In this document: positions 1-7,610 of the stretch, one piece after another
How the letters are laid out: every line of letters starts with the position of its first letter
How positions within the stretch are numbered: the stretch's first letter is position 1
Assembly: GCF_015352955.1 (NCBI RefSeq)
Contig: NZ_JACYOX010000040.1
Location: 1-46,570, forward strand
Length of the DNA stretch: 46,570 nucleotides
Direction of reading: 5' to 3'
From: Noviherbaspirillum soli
Lineage (GTDB): Bacteria > Pseudomonadota > Gammaproteobacteria > Burkholderiales > Burkholderiaceae_D
Notes under the pieces: generated by a model
Told to the model about the DNA's origin: nothing
Seen by the model: the letters and a program-made list of their open reading frames with translations, nothing else
Database searches by the model: none
Program-made: the position numbers and the translations under genes

Positions 1-102
1 TTGCATCAATTCCGGCGACTGCGCGTACGCTACGAACGACTGCCCTCGATTCATGAAGCATTCCTTCACTTGGGCTGCGCCCTTATTTGCTGGCGCATTT
101 TG
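1..102 (-). CDS. Continuation of the ATPase after a frameshift, or start of the next gene
   Basis: On the minus strand a frame different from the upstream ATPase stays open from about position 102 to the window edge, giving 34 codons that look like protein (it contains NKGAAQVKECF and then MNRGQSFVAYAQS). Two readings are possible. It may be the true C-terminal part of the ATPase, cut off by a one-base insertion in the run of five T (minus strand) at 103-107. Or it may be a new gene starting at the ATG at 54, which has AAGGA seven bases upstream. I cannot name the product. Confidence 0.4.
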
Positions 103-1771
103 AAAAACTCATTTTGTTAGATGCTCTTAGCCACAACAACGCCTTACGCAAACCCTCGCATTCCGGGTTATCAAACCGAGCATCATGTAGTGCAGCCGAA
201 AGAAACTCGTCGTTTGGCTGAAAACCCGCGGCAAGCACCGAAGAAAGGAAAATCGTTGACATGATATTCTGCCGCTCAGCAATATCTTGTACATCCGCTC
301 CATCCGATTCTAACTGACTCAAATTTTTATAATGCACATCGAGTTGTTCCTCGAGTCCACTGCGGCGCATACGTTCGCCATAATATTCGACTAATTCGGG
401 AATACGAACCAACTCATGACGGTATAACGTGTCTTGAGGTACGTCTATATCTAACCGGCCACGGTCCTCGAGTTCTGGAAGAAAATGGAACGCAGTGCGT
501 GTTGCTGCCGCATAGTTGTTTGATAAAGCTAGCAAACCGGCGGTTGTAACTGGATGTAGTGGGTAACACTGCTTCGCTACAAATTCTACCTCTGAGCCTA
601 GGTGGGAAAACAATTCTAGGCGCTGGCATGCATCGATTACTTTCGTCGCATTCTCGCGATTGGCATCCAAAGCCGCCCTGCCCTTCTCTGTCTTAGCCAC
701 TTGCGCCGCTAACAAATGGTAGCCTTCCGATTCAGCGGCCTTCATCTCGACCTTCAATATGGTGAAGCGCCCTTCGATTTTAGTCAGGTTTTCCCGCACG
801 CCCTCCGTTGCCCCTTGGCGCGGACCGTATTCACCTAAAGACACGTGCGTTAGGCCAATGAATAGAGTATGACCTTGAGATGGCGTGCAAACTTGCTCAA
901 CGAATCGCTGCAGATCGTGGATTTCTGCCTGCGGGTTGCGCGCACTGTTGGTGAGCATGTCTTCCAACGCATACCCAAATTCATCCCAAATAACTGCGAT
1001 CCCGCGATAGTTTTTCTTTTGCAGAGCGGCGGCAGCATCCGAATAAATGGCGTGGAAACTTTTTGCTCCAAAGTTTTCAGGTGCAAATTCGATACCAAAC
1101 GTTACTGCCTTGTGCCATTTCACGAAGAAATCAAGTGCTGCTGCTTCTCGGTTTTGTAGCGCTTCCTGAAGGTCTGAGAGCTGCAAATACTGATCGCCTA
1201 TATTTCTTTTTGGCAAGAACTCGCTAGCAAACGCCGGGGATTGTTCCAACATTTTGGCAATCCTGTCCAACGCAACATCAAATGCCGTTTTTGGCATTAG
1301 CTTGGCCGGGTCGAACCCAGAGCTAACAAGGGAAGTGTACAGTGCCTCCACCAATGCGGCTTGTACCGAGGTTGCACGATTGCCGTAAAGCGGCACAACG
1401 AAATACGGGCGCGCGTCGTCGTCCTCTGGCGGCAAAAAGTTACTTTTTAGTGACTTCGCCAATGCCCCTTCATTCATGTCTACCAAACGATTCAAGAACG
1501 TTTCGAAGTCGGAGCCACCCACACCACCGCTTAATGCTTGGCCGACCAATACTGCAAGACGGCTTTTCCCTGCGCCGTAAGTGCCGAACCAATTAAATGC
1601 GCGTTCATTGAACGCTGCGTCCGGGGCAACCGCCCGTAACAACTTCTTCAAAATTGTTATTGACGCTTGTGTTGGGGTGAAAGTACCAGCCAGTGCTTTG
1701 TTTTTTAGTCCATCCTCTAAGACGATGGCAGCCTGCTCGCGGCGAATTGAGACGATCTCACTGAGTTTCAT
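83..1771 (-). CDS. P-loop ATPase, probably of a defence system; likely frameshifted at its 3' end
   Basis: The 562-residue product has a Walker A motif GTYGAGKS near residue 65 and a Walker B IAVIWDEFG near residue 255. The motifs and layout resemble the large ATPases of BREX-like and other anti-phage cassettes (BrxC/PglY type), but I cannot assign a named family. The ATG at 1771 was chosen because it lies one base after the stop of the preceding gene, implying translational coupling; a TTG at 1816 is the longer option. The reading frame ends at a TAA (83-85) just after a run of five T, while another frame continues open to the window edge. The protein is therefore probably truncated relative to its ancestor. 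It is the third gene of the operon that starts at 3082. Confidence 0.65.
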   Translation of the reverse strand: MKLSEIVSIRREQAAIVLEDGLKNKALAGTFTPTQASITILKKLLRAVAPDAAFNERAFNWFGTYGAGKSRLAVLVGQALSGGVGGSDFETFLNRLVDMNEGALAKSLKSNFLPPEDDDARPYFVVPLYGNRATSVQAALVEALYTSLVSSGFDPAKLMPKTAFDVALDRIAKMLEQSPAFASEFLPKRNIGDQYLQLSDLQEALQNREAAALDFFVKWHKAVTFGIEFAPENFGAKSFHAIYSDAAAALQKKNYRGIAVIWDEFGYALEDMLTNSARNPQAEIHDLQRFVEQVCTPSQGHTLFIGLTHVSLGEYGPRQGATEGVRENLTKIEGRFTILKVEMKAAESEGYHLLAAQVAKTEKGRAALDANRENATKVIDACQRLELFSHLGSEVEFVAKQCYPLHPVTTAGLLALSNNYAAATRTAFHFLPELEDRGRLDIDVPQDTLYRHELVRIPELVEYYGERMRRSGLEEQLDVHYKNLSQLESDGADVQDIAERQNIMSTIFLSSVLAAGFQPNDEFLSAALHDARFDNPECEGLRKALLWLRASNKMSFSKCASK

Positions 1772-1772
1772 G

Positions 1773-2246
1773 CTAGTTTTCGTATTTTGATATGTAGACG
1801 TGAATTTCAGGCCCAAGCGATTGAGTCCGATTTAGGTAACTTTCTACGTTTGCCAATGTAGCTGCCGTACCTGTAAACACCACAAAAACTCGATTTCTCC
1901 CATACGTTTCTGCGAGATTTGCCCAGAATACACGCCTGTCTGCGATCGACCATCCGACCATCCATTCTTCTGGCAAGTAGACAATTATTCCGTTGGGATG
2001 AGGTTCAGAGAATAGGCGCGCACAAAATTTGTTTCGCGATATCGGAACATGAGGAGCACCGTCTGATCCAGGTTTGCTCCATACAGTTACCGGCCGCAAC
2101 AGCTGCGACAATTTAGACTTAAGAATTTCTAAGTCGGCTTGGCGAGCTGATGAAAAAGCAACCCCGATATAGCGAGGCGGCGGCGAATGGCTAGCCCGGT
2201 CTACGAGAAATCGCCGGAGCGCGCTTTCCAATTCGATTACATCCAA
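1773..2246 (-). CDS. Hypothetical protein of the DUF4007 operon
   Basis: A 157-residue soluble protein of unknown family. I see no signal peptide, membrane segment or catalytic motif; the middle has alternating hydrophobic strands such as NGIIVYLP and RNRVFVVFTG that suggest an alpha/beta fold. The start is a TTG at 2246, supported by AAGGAG seven bases upstream and by the lack of an in-frame ATG before residue 95. It overlaps the last ten bases of the DUF4007 gene, and its stop lies one base before the ATPase ATG, so the three genes are one tightly coupled transcription unit. A role as an adaptor of that system is inference from position only. Confidence 0.75.
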   Translation of the reverse strand: MDVIELESALRRFLVDRASHSPPPRYIGVAFSSARQADLEILKSKLSQLLRPVTVWSKPGSDGAPHVPISRNKFCARLFSEPHPNGIIVYLPEEWMVGWSIADRRVFWANLAETYGRNRVFVVFTGTAATLANVESYLNRTQSLGPEIHVYISKYEN

Positions 2247-3082
2247 GTGTCCGCTCCTTCTTGCAAGAAGGTAATCAATACTGACTCAGCGGTGAAAAGC
2301 GGATCGAACGATAGTGAATCTAAGTTGGCATTCGTGGTGTATTGCAGTCCAAGGTTTTTCAACGACAGCTGTTTGATGCGGGCTCGCAATGCGTCTTGCG
2401 AGGTGAGCAGGTAATGATCAAGATGCATTCCAATTAACTCGCTGAAGTCAACCGATATGCGAGTAGGGAAAAAACGCTCACGCGTGAGCGCAATACCGAA
2501 TAGGATGGCACCATCTGGGACTAGTGGGGCACCAAGCCGCCAGAATACGTTGTCATCACTAGCGCCACGATCAATACGGGATTCAACCAAGCCGAGCCCT
2601 TCGAGAGCGCCATCACGACCAAAGGTTTTTAAAATGCCGTCAAGGTAAGTCTCAAGGGTCCCAACCCTTAAATCGTTGCCTTCAACCTCGGAAACCCTTT
2701 CAACCAGCGCTTTGGTCCCGATATAGGTGCGCACCGAAGGTTCAAGTTGAACGAAAACTCCGTGATACGGGTAAGCGTCTTCTGAAAGGCACAGTAATAA
2801 ATGGAACGCCCACCATGTTGAGGAGCGCTGAAAAGTTGGGTCATTCTCCAAGATGGCCTTGCCGTAACGGCCCACGACAAAACCGTTACCATCCTTTTTG
2901 ATCAACTTTGACGCTGACAGCCAATTTTTAATGGCTGTCAACATATTTGCTCCTGCAAGCAATTCCTTTCGTGCCATGCGTCTGTTCGCATTGCTAAAAA
3001 TTGCAGGATTAGACTGTACTGCCTTTAGACCTGCTTGTGCCCACCACCGGTTCATGGGGAACGACTGCGTATCGAGTGCCAT
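2237..3082 (-). CDS. DUF4007 family protein
   Basis: The 281-residue protein shows the DUF4007 pattern. An N-terminal segment reads F-x-M-N-R-W-W-A-Q-A-G-L-K-A-V followed by NPAIFS, then GANMLTAIKNWL, a helix-turn-helix-like stretch, and later DPTFQRSSTWWAFHLLL. From memory, DUF4007 genes often sit beside ATPases and PAPS-reductase (DndC-like) genes in presumed DNA-modification or defence clusters; biochemical function is unknown. The ATG at 3082 puts the conserved segment at the N-terminus as expected; a GTG at 3133 would add 17 low-complexity residues. It is the first gene of the operon, with an AT-rich leader upstream. The confident part is family membership; the defence role is inference. 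Confidence 0.75.
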   Translation of the reverse strand: MALDTQSFPMNRWWAQAGLKAVQSNPAIFSNANRRMARKELLAGANMLTAIKNWLSASKLIKKDGNGFVVGRYGKAILENDPTFQRSSTWWAFHLLLCLSEDAYPYHGVFVQLEPSVRTYIGTKALVERVSEVEGNDLRVGTLETYLDGILKTFGRDGALEGLGLVESRIDRGASDDNVFWRLGAPLVPDGAILFGIALTRERFFPTRISVDFSELIGMHLDHYLLTSQDALRARIKQLSLKNLGLQYTTNANLDSLSFDPLFTAESVLITFLQEGADTWM

Positions 3083-3597
3083 CGAAGAAGAACTTCCGTC
3101 TATTGAATAGGGATGCGAGGGTACCAAGGGCACATCGCTAAAACATAAATGCCAAGCTTATAAGCTCCAAACGATAAATAATATAACTTGAAAGAATTTT
3201 TATGCGGCAACAAAATTATTGTTCTACATTCTAGGATAGTGGTTACCAAACTGCAACGAAATTGCTTAGAGTTGCATAGAATACAACGCCAGTTAAACAT
3301 TCTGGCCTCGACAAATCGCTGGGGCTGGCAAAGAATATGTATTCCGCGTTCACCGCGCTGGCATCGACCAACCTTTCCCTAGCAAAGCATCGTCTGAAGA
3401 CGCTATCACGCTCGTAAATGGGCGCCAGCGCCTATAAGGGTATAAATTACGGCAGACCGCCTTCCATCCTAGATTCTGGCCTTTATCGTCTAGAAAAATC
3501 TCAGAATCGAAGAATGTTCAGAGTTTCTATAAGGCAAGTTGCGCTTGCCTTGCTCATAAGCTGCAACCTTAATTGGCTGTGCTACCAAAACAGGAGT
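3083..3597. other. AT-rich intergenic region between the defence-like operon and the IS630 remnant
   Basis: About 515 bases with no supported gene. It is markedly more AT-rich than the rest of the window near 3140-3260, fitting a promoter for the minus-strand operon. A 12-base palindrome AGCTTATAAGCT lies at 3155-3166 and includes a TATAAG that could serve as a -10 element. A plus-strand stretch at about 3297-3417 reads as a coding-like peptide (it contains KSLGLAKNMYSAF) ending at a TAA, possibly a remnant of a displaced gene; I could not identify it. Confidence 0.5.
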
Positions 3598-4635
3598 ATG
3601 GCAATAGAACGAAGACGTCCAAAGAACGCAGAGATCGAGCTCTCTGAACAGGAGCATGCCAGCTTGCAAGTCGTGGCACATTGCCGCTCTTGCCGCATAG
3701 CTTGGTGCGCCGAACGCAAATGATCCTGATGTCGGCCGAAGACCACTCCAATACCGCCGTCGCCGAGCATTTTGGCTTGACACTGCCCAGCGTCGGTTAC
3801 TGGAGAAAGCGCTACCTGAGTCAAGGAATCGACGGCTACTATGATATCAGCTGTCTCCGGCGCCCATGGAGCTATGAAGATGACAGCGTAGCGACTCTAC
3901 TCAACAAGGTGCCTAACTATAAGTCCCGGCAAGCTAAGGACTGAAGCGTTCTCTTGGCGGCTAAAGAAACTGGCATTTCCAAGAGCACGGTGCAACGCTA
4001 CCGGCATCTGTTCGGCGTGCAGCCCCATCGCAGCAAGTCGTTCAAGCCTTTGACTGATCCCTTCGTCGTTGAGAAAGTGTGCGACATCGCGGGCGTATAC
4101 CTCAATCCTCCCGATAAGGCATTGGTTCTTTGCGTGAATGAGAAGAGCCAGATTCAGGCCATTGAGCGCGGCCATCCGGCCTTGCCAGTCAGTCTGGACC
4201 AAGTCGAAGGGATCACCCTTGACTATTATCGGCACGATACCATTACGTTCTTTGCTGCACTGGATGTGATAACCCGCTACGTCATCGGGCAATGCAAGGC
4301 GCGGCACCGGCACCGGCACCACGAGTTTCTGTCATTTCTGCGCCATATTGACCAGAGGGTTCCTGAAGAGCTGGACCTCCATTTAGTGATCGACAATACG
4401 CCGCGCACAAGCACCCAAAGTACGGGCCTAGCTGGCGCAGCGTCCCCGCTATCAGGTGCATTACACGCCGACGTACACCCCGTAGCTCAGCCATATTGAA
4501 CGCTGTTTTAAGCTGCTGACGCAGAGAGCGCTACGTCGCAACTTGTTTAAACCGTTAGAGAACCAATCCGCAAAATTGACAACTTTGTAAAGCAATACAA
4601 TGTGCATTACCGGTCATTGACTGGATCGCCAAGGC
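3598..4635 (+). pseudogene. IS630 family transposase, decayed
   Basis: Pieces of one IS630-type transposase can be followed through all three frames. They run from the start (RRPKNAEIELSEQE at 3607), through a shifted segment with the helix-turn-helix (SNTAVAEHFGLTLPSVGYWR), then ETGISKSTVQRY and the DDE domain (LCVNEKSQIQA, HEFLSFLRHID, LDLHLVIDN), to a C-terminal RPRYQVHYTPTY and KQYNVHY. There are at least three frameshifts and in-frame TAGs. The first catalytic aspartate of the usual VDEKSQ motif is asparagine here. The end is missing where the IS3 fragment abuts. It cannot make an active enzyme. Confidence 0.85.
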
Positions 4636-4829
4636 AGAAGCCCAGCAGTACCGTGATGCTGATAGGCTCCCACCCAAGTCCTGACAAGGCTATCAGCGAT
4701 GTCGTACTTGGCGGAGAGGATTTTGTATCCTCCCTTTCCAGATAGGTAGTCACGGACCACCTTCCGTTTGAATTTAATGTCGAACGTCCTCATGAAACCT
4801 CCAGGGTTATGTCCAACTCTTGGGGGTCA
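4636..4829 (-). mobile_element. IS3 family left-end fragment (terminal repeat plus start of orfA)
   Basis: On the minus strand, from 4829 inward, the sequence begins with a typical IS3 terminus, TGACCCCCAAGAGTTGGAC (4829-4811). It is followed by a ribosome-binding site and an orfA start at 4793 whose product begins MRTFDIKFKRKVVRDYL, continues with a helix-turn-helix-like KILSAKYDIADSLVRTWV, and ends abruptly after about 50 codons at HHGTAGLL. The rest of the element is absent; the IS630 remnant begins directly beyond the break. This is a non-autonomous scar, not a complete insertion sequence. Confidence 0.8.
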
Positions 4830-5139
4830 GTTCAAACCCGGGGCGATTCATCCGTCCGCACCACAGATAAGAGACGACGTAGCGCAATGGATCAACGCGT
4901 CATCAGGACAGTGTGGCAACAGCTGGCAGCGTGGGTCGCCTCACGCCAGCCTCCTGCGAAATGCTTGTTCAAACACATGAATCATTACCGCCCCGGCGTC
5001 ATTGCCAGAAAAGGCCGGTGATAATCCGCCAAAGGATTTGAGCCGGCCGCAAGCCGCGCAAGACGTCAAGCGCCGCCTGGCCGGAACGACCAACCATGAC
5101 AGCCCGACAGGAATCCTCCTCTACCCACTGCACGCCTCT
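4830..5139. other. Intergenic region upstream of the phosphatase gene
   Basis: About 310 bases between the IS3 end and the start of the SpoIIE-type phosphatase gene. A short plus-strand frame at 4888-5022 is open but has no recognisable product, and an in-frame TTG at 5002 would add a 46-residue non-conserved extension to the phosphatase. I see no convincing terminator or promoter. GC content rises here to the level of the following genes, so the right edge of the accessory segment lies in this stretch. Confidence 0.4.
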
Positions 5140-6876
5140 ATGGAAATTGCGCCACTACCGGAAAACGAAGCCGAACGGCTGGACAATCTCTACAGCTACG
5201 ACCTGCTCGATACACCGCTCGACCCGGTCTTCGACGACATTGCATCGCTGGCCGGCAAGATCTGTGGCGTGCCCTATGCGCTGATCACCCTGGTCGACGC
5301 GAAGCGGCAATGGTTCAAGGCTTCCTATGGATGGAAAGGCGGACGCGAGACCTCGCGCGACATCAGCTTCTGCAGCCATGCGATCCTGCAGGAAGACGTC
5401 TTTCATGTGCCTGATGCCAGCGTTGACCAGCGCTTTTCCGGCAATCCGCTGGTGACCGGCGATCTGGCCATCCGCGTCTATGCCGGCGTGCCGCTGGTCA
5501 GCGAGGAAGGCCACCGCCTCGGCGCAGTGTGCGTGCTGTCGGACCAGCCCGCAACGCTCTCGAACTGGCAACTGGAGTCGCTGCGGCAGCTGTCGCATGT
5601 GGTGGCCTCGCTGATCAAGGCCAGGAAGCGGGACGCCCGCATGCAGCTCATGGGCAAGGTGCTGGACCAGATTCCCGACGAGATCATGCTGGCCGATGCG
5701 AGAAGCCTGCGCTGCGTGTATGCCAACGCAGCAATGGAACGCACCGCCGCCAGTTTGGGCAGGAACGTCAGGGAAGCTACCCTGGCCGAAGTGGTGGCGG
5801 CAGCTCCGAACTCGGCGGCAGCGCGGCTGCTCGACGAGGTGCGGTCAGGACAGATCGCGCGGGCAGTAGTCGAGGTCGAACGGCCGCGCGATGCGGATGG
5901 CACAACGCAGCCCGACCAGCTCGAAATGCGCCTGCAGCGGCTGCAGTTCGACAAGTTCGACACCATCATTTCAGTCGGCCATGACATCGCCGAACGCAAG
6001 CATGCCGAGCAGGTCAGGCTGGGCCTGCAGGCCGAACTGGAAAGCCGCAACCGCCAGCTCTCGCGGGCCTACAACCAGCTCGATGATGAACTCAAGCTGG
6101 CGCGGGAAACCCAGTTCCACTTCCTGCCACAGCCACGCTGGATAGGCAGCGCCCGCTTCGACTGGCTGTTCCGCGCGTCGCATTACCTGAGCGGCGACAT
6201 CTTCGATTACTTCAATCTCAATGAACGCCATGTCTGCTTCCACATCATCGATGTATCGGGCCATGGCGTTGCGGCAGCGTTACTGGCACTGGATGTGCAG
6301 CGCCAGTTGTTTTCCTATCGCCTGCAAGCCCTTGAGCTGTTGCGCAGGCTGGATTTCAACCTGGGCGCGGCGGCGCCCAGGATCGTTCAGGAGTTCAACC
6401 GCCGCTTCTATCGCGTCAATCCGACCAGCATGTATCTGACCATGGTCTACGGCCTGCTCGATGCCCATACTGGCGACGTGGCACTGGTGCAGGCGGGCCA
6501 TCCGCATCCGATGGTCTGGCACCAGGGCAGCGCCAGCCTGCAGGTGATCGGCAATGGCGGCCTGCCGATCGGCATTCTGAAGAAGGCGGGCTTCGAAGTG
6601 CTGCGGCTGCGCCTCGATCCCGGTTCGCGGCTTTATCTGTATTCCGATGGCATCACCGAATCCGAAAACAGTTACGGTGTGGAATTCGGCGCTGAAAGGC
6701 TGGCCCAACTGCTGCGGCGCGAGGCTGACGCGCCGCTGACGCAGGTCAAGGCCGCGCTGGAGTCGGCGCTGCTGGAATGGAACCCGGACCCCGCCGCAAC
6801 CAAGGACGACATGACCTTCCTGGCGCTGGAATACGACGCCGCACATCGCAATCAACCCCCTGTCCAGCGAGCCTGA
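5140..6876 (+). CDS. GAF/PAS sensor with SpoIIE-type PP2C phosphatase (RsbU-like)
   Basis: A 578-residue cytoplasmic regulator. A GAF domain (about residues 15-160) is followed by a PAS-like region (170-290), a short coiled coil (290-340) and a SpoIIE/PP2C phosphatase domain (345-565). Phosphatase metal-binding motifs are complete: SGDIFDYF near 350, DVSGHG near 371, AGH near 452, YSDGITES near 501 and DDMT near 556. In partner-switching systems such enzymes dephosphorylate a STAS anti-anti-sigma factor, and a STAS gene lies at 14692. The ATG at 5140 starts just before the GAF domain; a TTG at 5002 is less likely. The next gene, an RsbW-like kinase, begins six bases after its stop. Activity is well supported; the sensed signal is unknown. 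Confidence 0.9.
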   Translation: MEIAPLPENEAERLDNLYSYDLLDTPLDPVFDDIASLAGKICGVPYALITLVDAKRQWFKASYGWKGGRETSRDISFCSHAILQEDVFHVPDASVDQRFSGNPLVTGDLAIRVYAGVPLVSEEGHRLGAVCVLSDQPATLSNWQLESLRQLSHVVASLIKARKRDARMQLMGKVLDQIPDEIMLADARSLRCVYANAAMERTAASLGRNVREATLAEVVAAAPNSAAARLLDEVRSGQIARAVVEVERPRDADGTTQPDQLEMRLQRLQFDKFDTIISVGHDIAERKHAEQVRLGLQAELESRNRQLSRAYNQLDDELKLARETQFHFLPQPRWIGSARFDWLFRASHYLSGDIFDYFNLNERHVCFHIIDVSGHGVAAALLALDVQRQLFSYRLQALELLRRLDFNLGAAAPRIVQEFNRRFYRVNPTSMYLTMVYGLLDAHTGDVALVQAGHPHPMVWHQGSASLQVIGNGGLPIGILKKAGFEVLRLRLDPGSRLYLYSDGITESENSYGVEFGAERLAQLLRREADAPLTQVKAALESALLEWNPDPAATKDDMTFLALEYDAAHRNQPPVQRA

Positions 6877-6881
6877 CTGCC

Positions 6882-7376
6882 ATGACCGATCCCACTACGC
6901 CATCAATGCCACTGCCCGGCGACAAGCCGGTGCGGCGTGCCAGTTTCATGTTTGAGGCCACGCTGGAAGACGTCTCGCGCGTGGCCCAGGCGTTGCGCTT
7001 CTTCATTCCGCCGGAAGTGCCGGAACAGGCCAAGTCGGAAATGGAGATTGGCGTGGTCGAGGCCATGACCAACATCGTCAAGCATGGCTATGGCAGCAGC
7101 GAGCAAGGCGTCATTGAAGTCAGCTACAGCCTGTCGGCGGGCGTCATCACGATCGAGCTGCGCGATCAGGGCAAGCCCATCTCCAGCGATGCGCTGTTCG
7201 GCGACGACCTTGCCGTGTTCGACTTCGATCCGGAGGACATCGCCAACCTGCCCGAAAGCGGCATGGGCCTGTCGCTGATGAAGAGTACGTTCGACCAGAT
7301 CGACTATCAATCGGCCGATGGCAGCAATCTGCTGCGCATGGTGAAACACGTTCAGGCGAGCGCCGCCGGCGAATAA
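6882..7376 (+). CDS. RsbW-like serine kinase / anti-sigma factor (HATPase_c_2)
   Basis: The 164-residue protein is a single GHKL ATPase domain of the RsbW/SpoIIAB type. The N box EAMTNIVKHGY near residue 60 keeps the essential Glu and Asn, a G1-like RDQGKP lies near 95, and the glycine-rich ESGMGLSLMKS lies near 126. Members of this family bind a target (often a sigma factor) and phosphorylate a STAS protein on serine. It starts six bases after the phosphatase gene, so the two opposing enzymes are co-expressed. No sigma factor gene is present in the window, so its non-STAS partner is unknown. Confidence 0.9.
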   Translation: MTDPTTPSMPLPGDKPVRRASFMFEATLEDVSRVAQALRFFIPPEVPEQAKSEMEIGVVEAMTNIVKHGYGSSEQGVIEVSYSLSAGVITIELRDQGKPISSDALFGDDLAVFDFDPEDIANLPESGMGLSLMKSTFDQIDYQSADGSNLLRMVKHVQASAAGE

Positions 7377-7610
7377 GGCCTGGCCGTGCAAACCAGCGCG
7401 CCTCCCGCGTCTGAAAGCCGGGATATTTCGATCCCGTCAACGGTCATGCAGATTCTGTAGTAGCCGCGTGCGGATTTCTGAGAAAGTACAGCAGACCTGA
7501 TGTCCTCTCCGGCATCGGTCAGTCAGTGCCGCCCGCATGGCAAGCGCCGCCATCCGGGACGGTCAGCTGCACCGACCCGCCGGGTTGAACGCTCGCTACG
7601 GGGAGTCTAA
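7377..7610 (+). promoter_or_regulatory. Leader region of the exopolysaccharide operon
   Basis: The 234 bases between the kinase and synthase genes hold no gene. They end with GGGGAG five bases before the TTG start at 7611, a good ribosome-binding site that decides this non-ATG start. I see no convincing sigma-70 promoter or terminator, so it is unclear whether the synthase genes are transcribed from here or read through from the regulatory pair. Confidence 0.35.

Noticed and set aside
5002-5139. 46-residue N-terminal extension of the phosphatase from a TTG
   Set aside because: Low-complexity sequence with no ribosome-binding site; the GAF domain begins right after the ATG at 5140.
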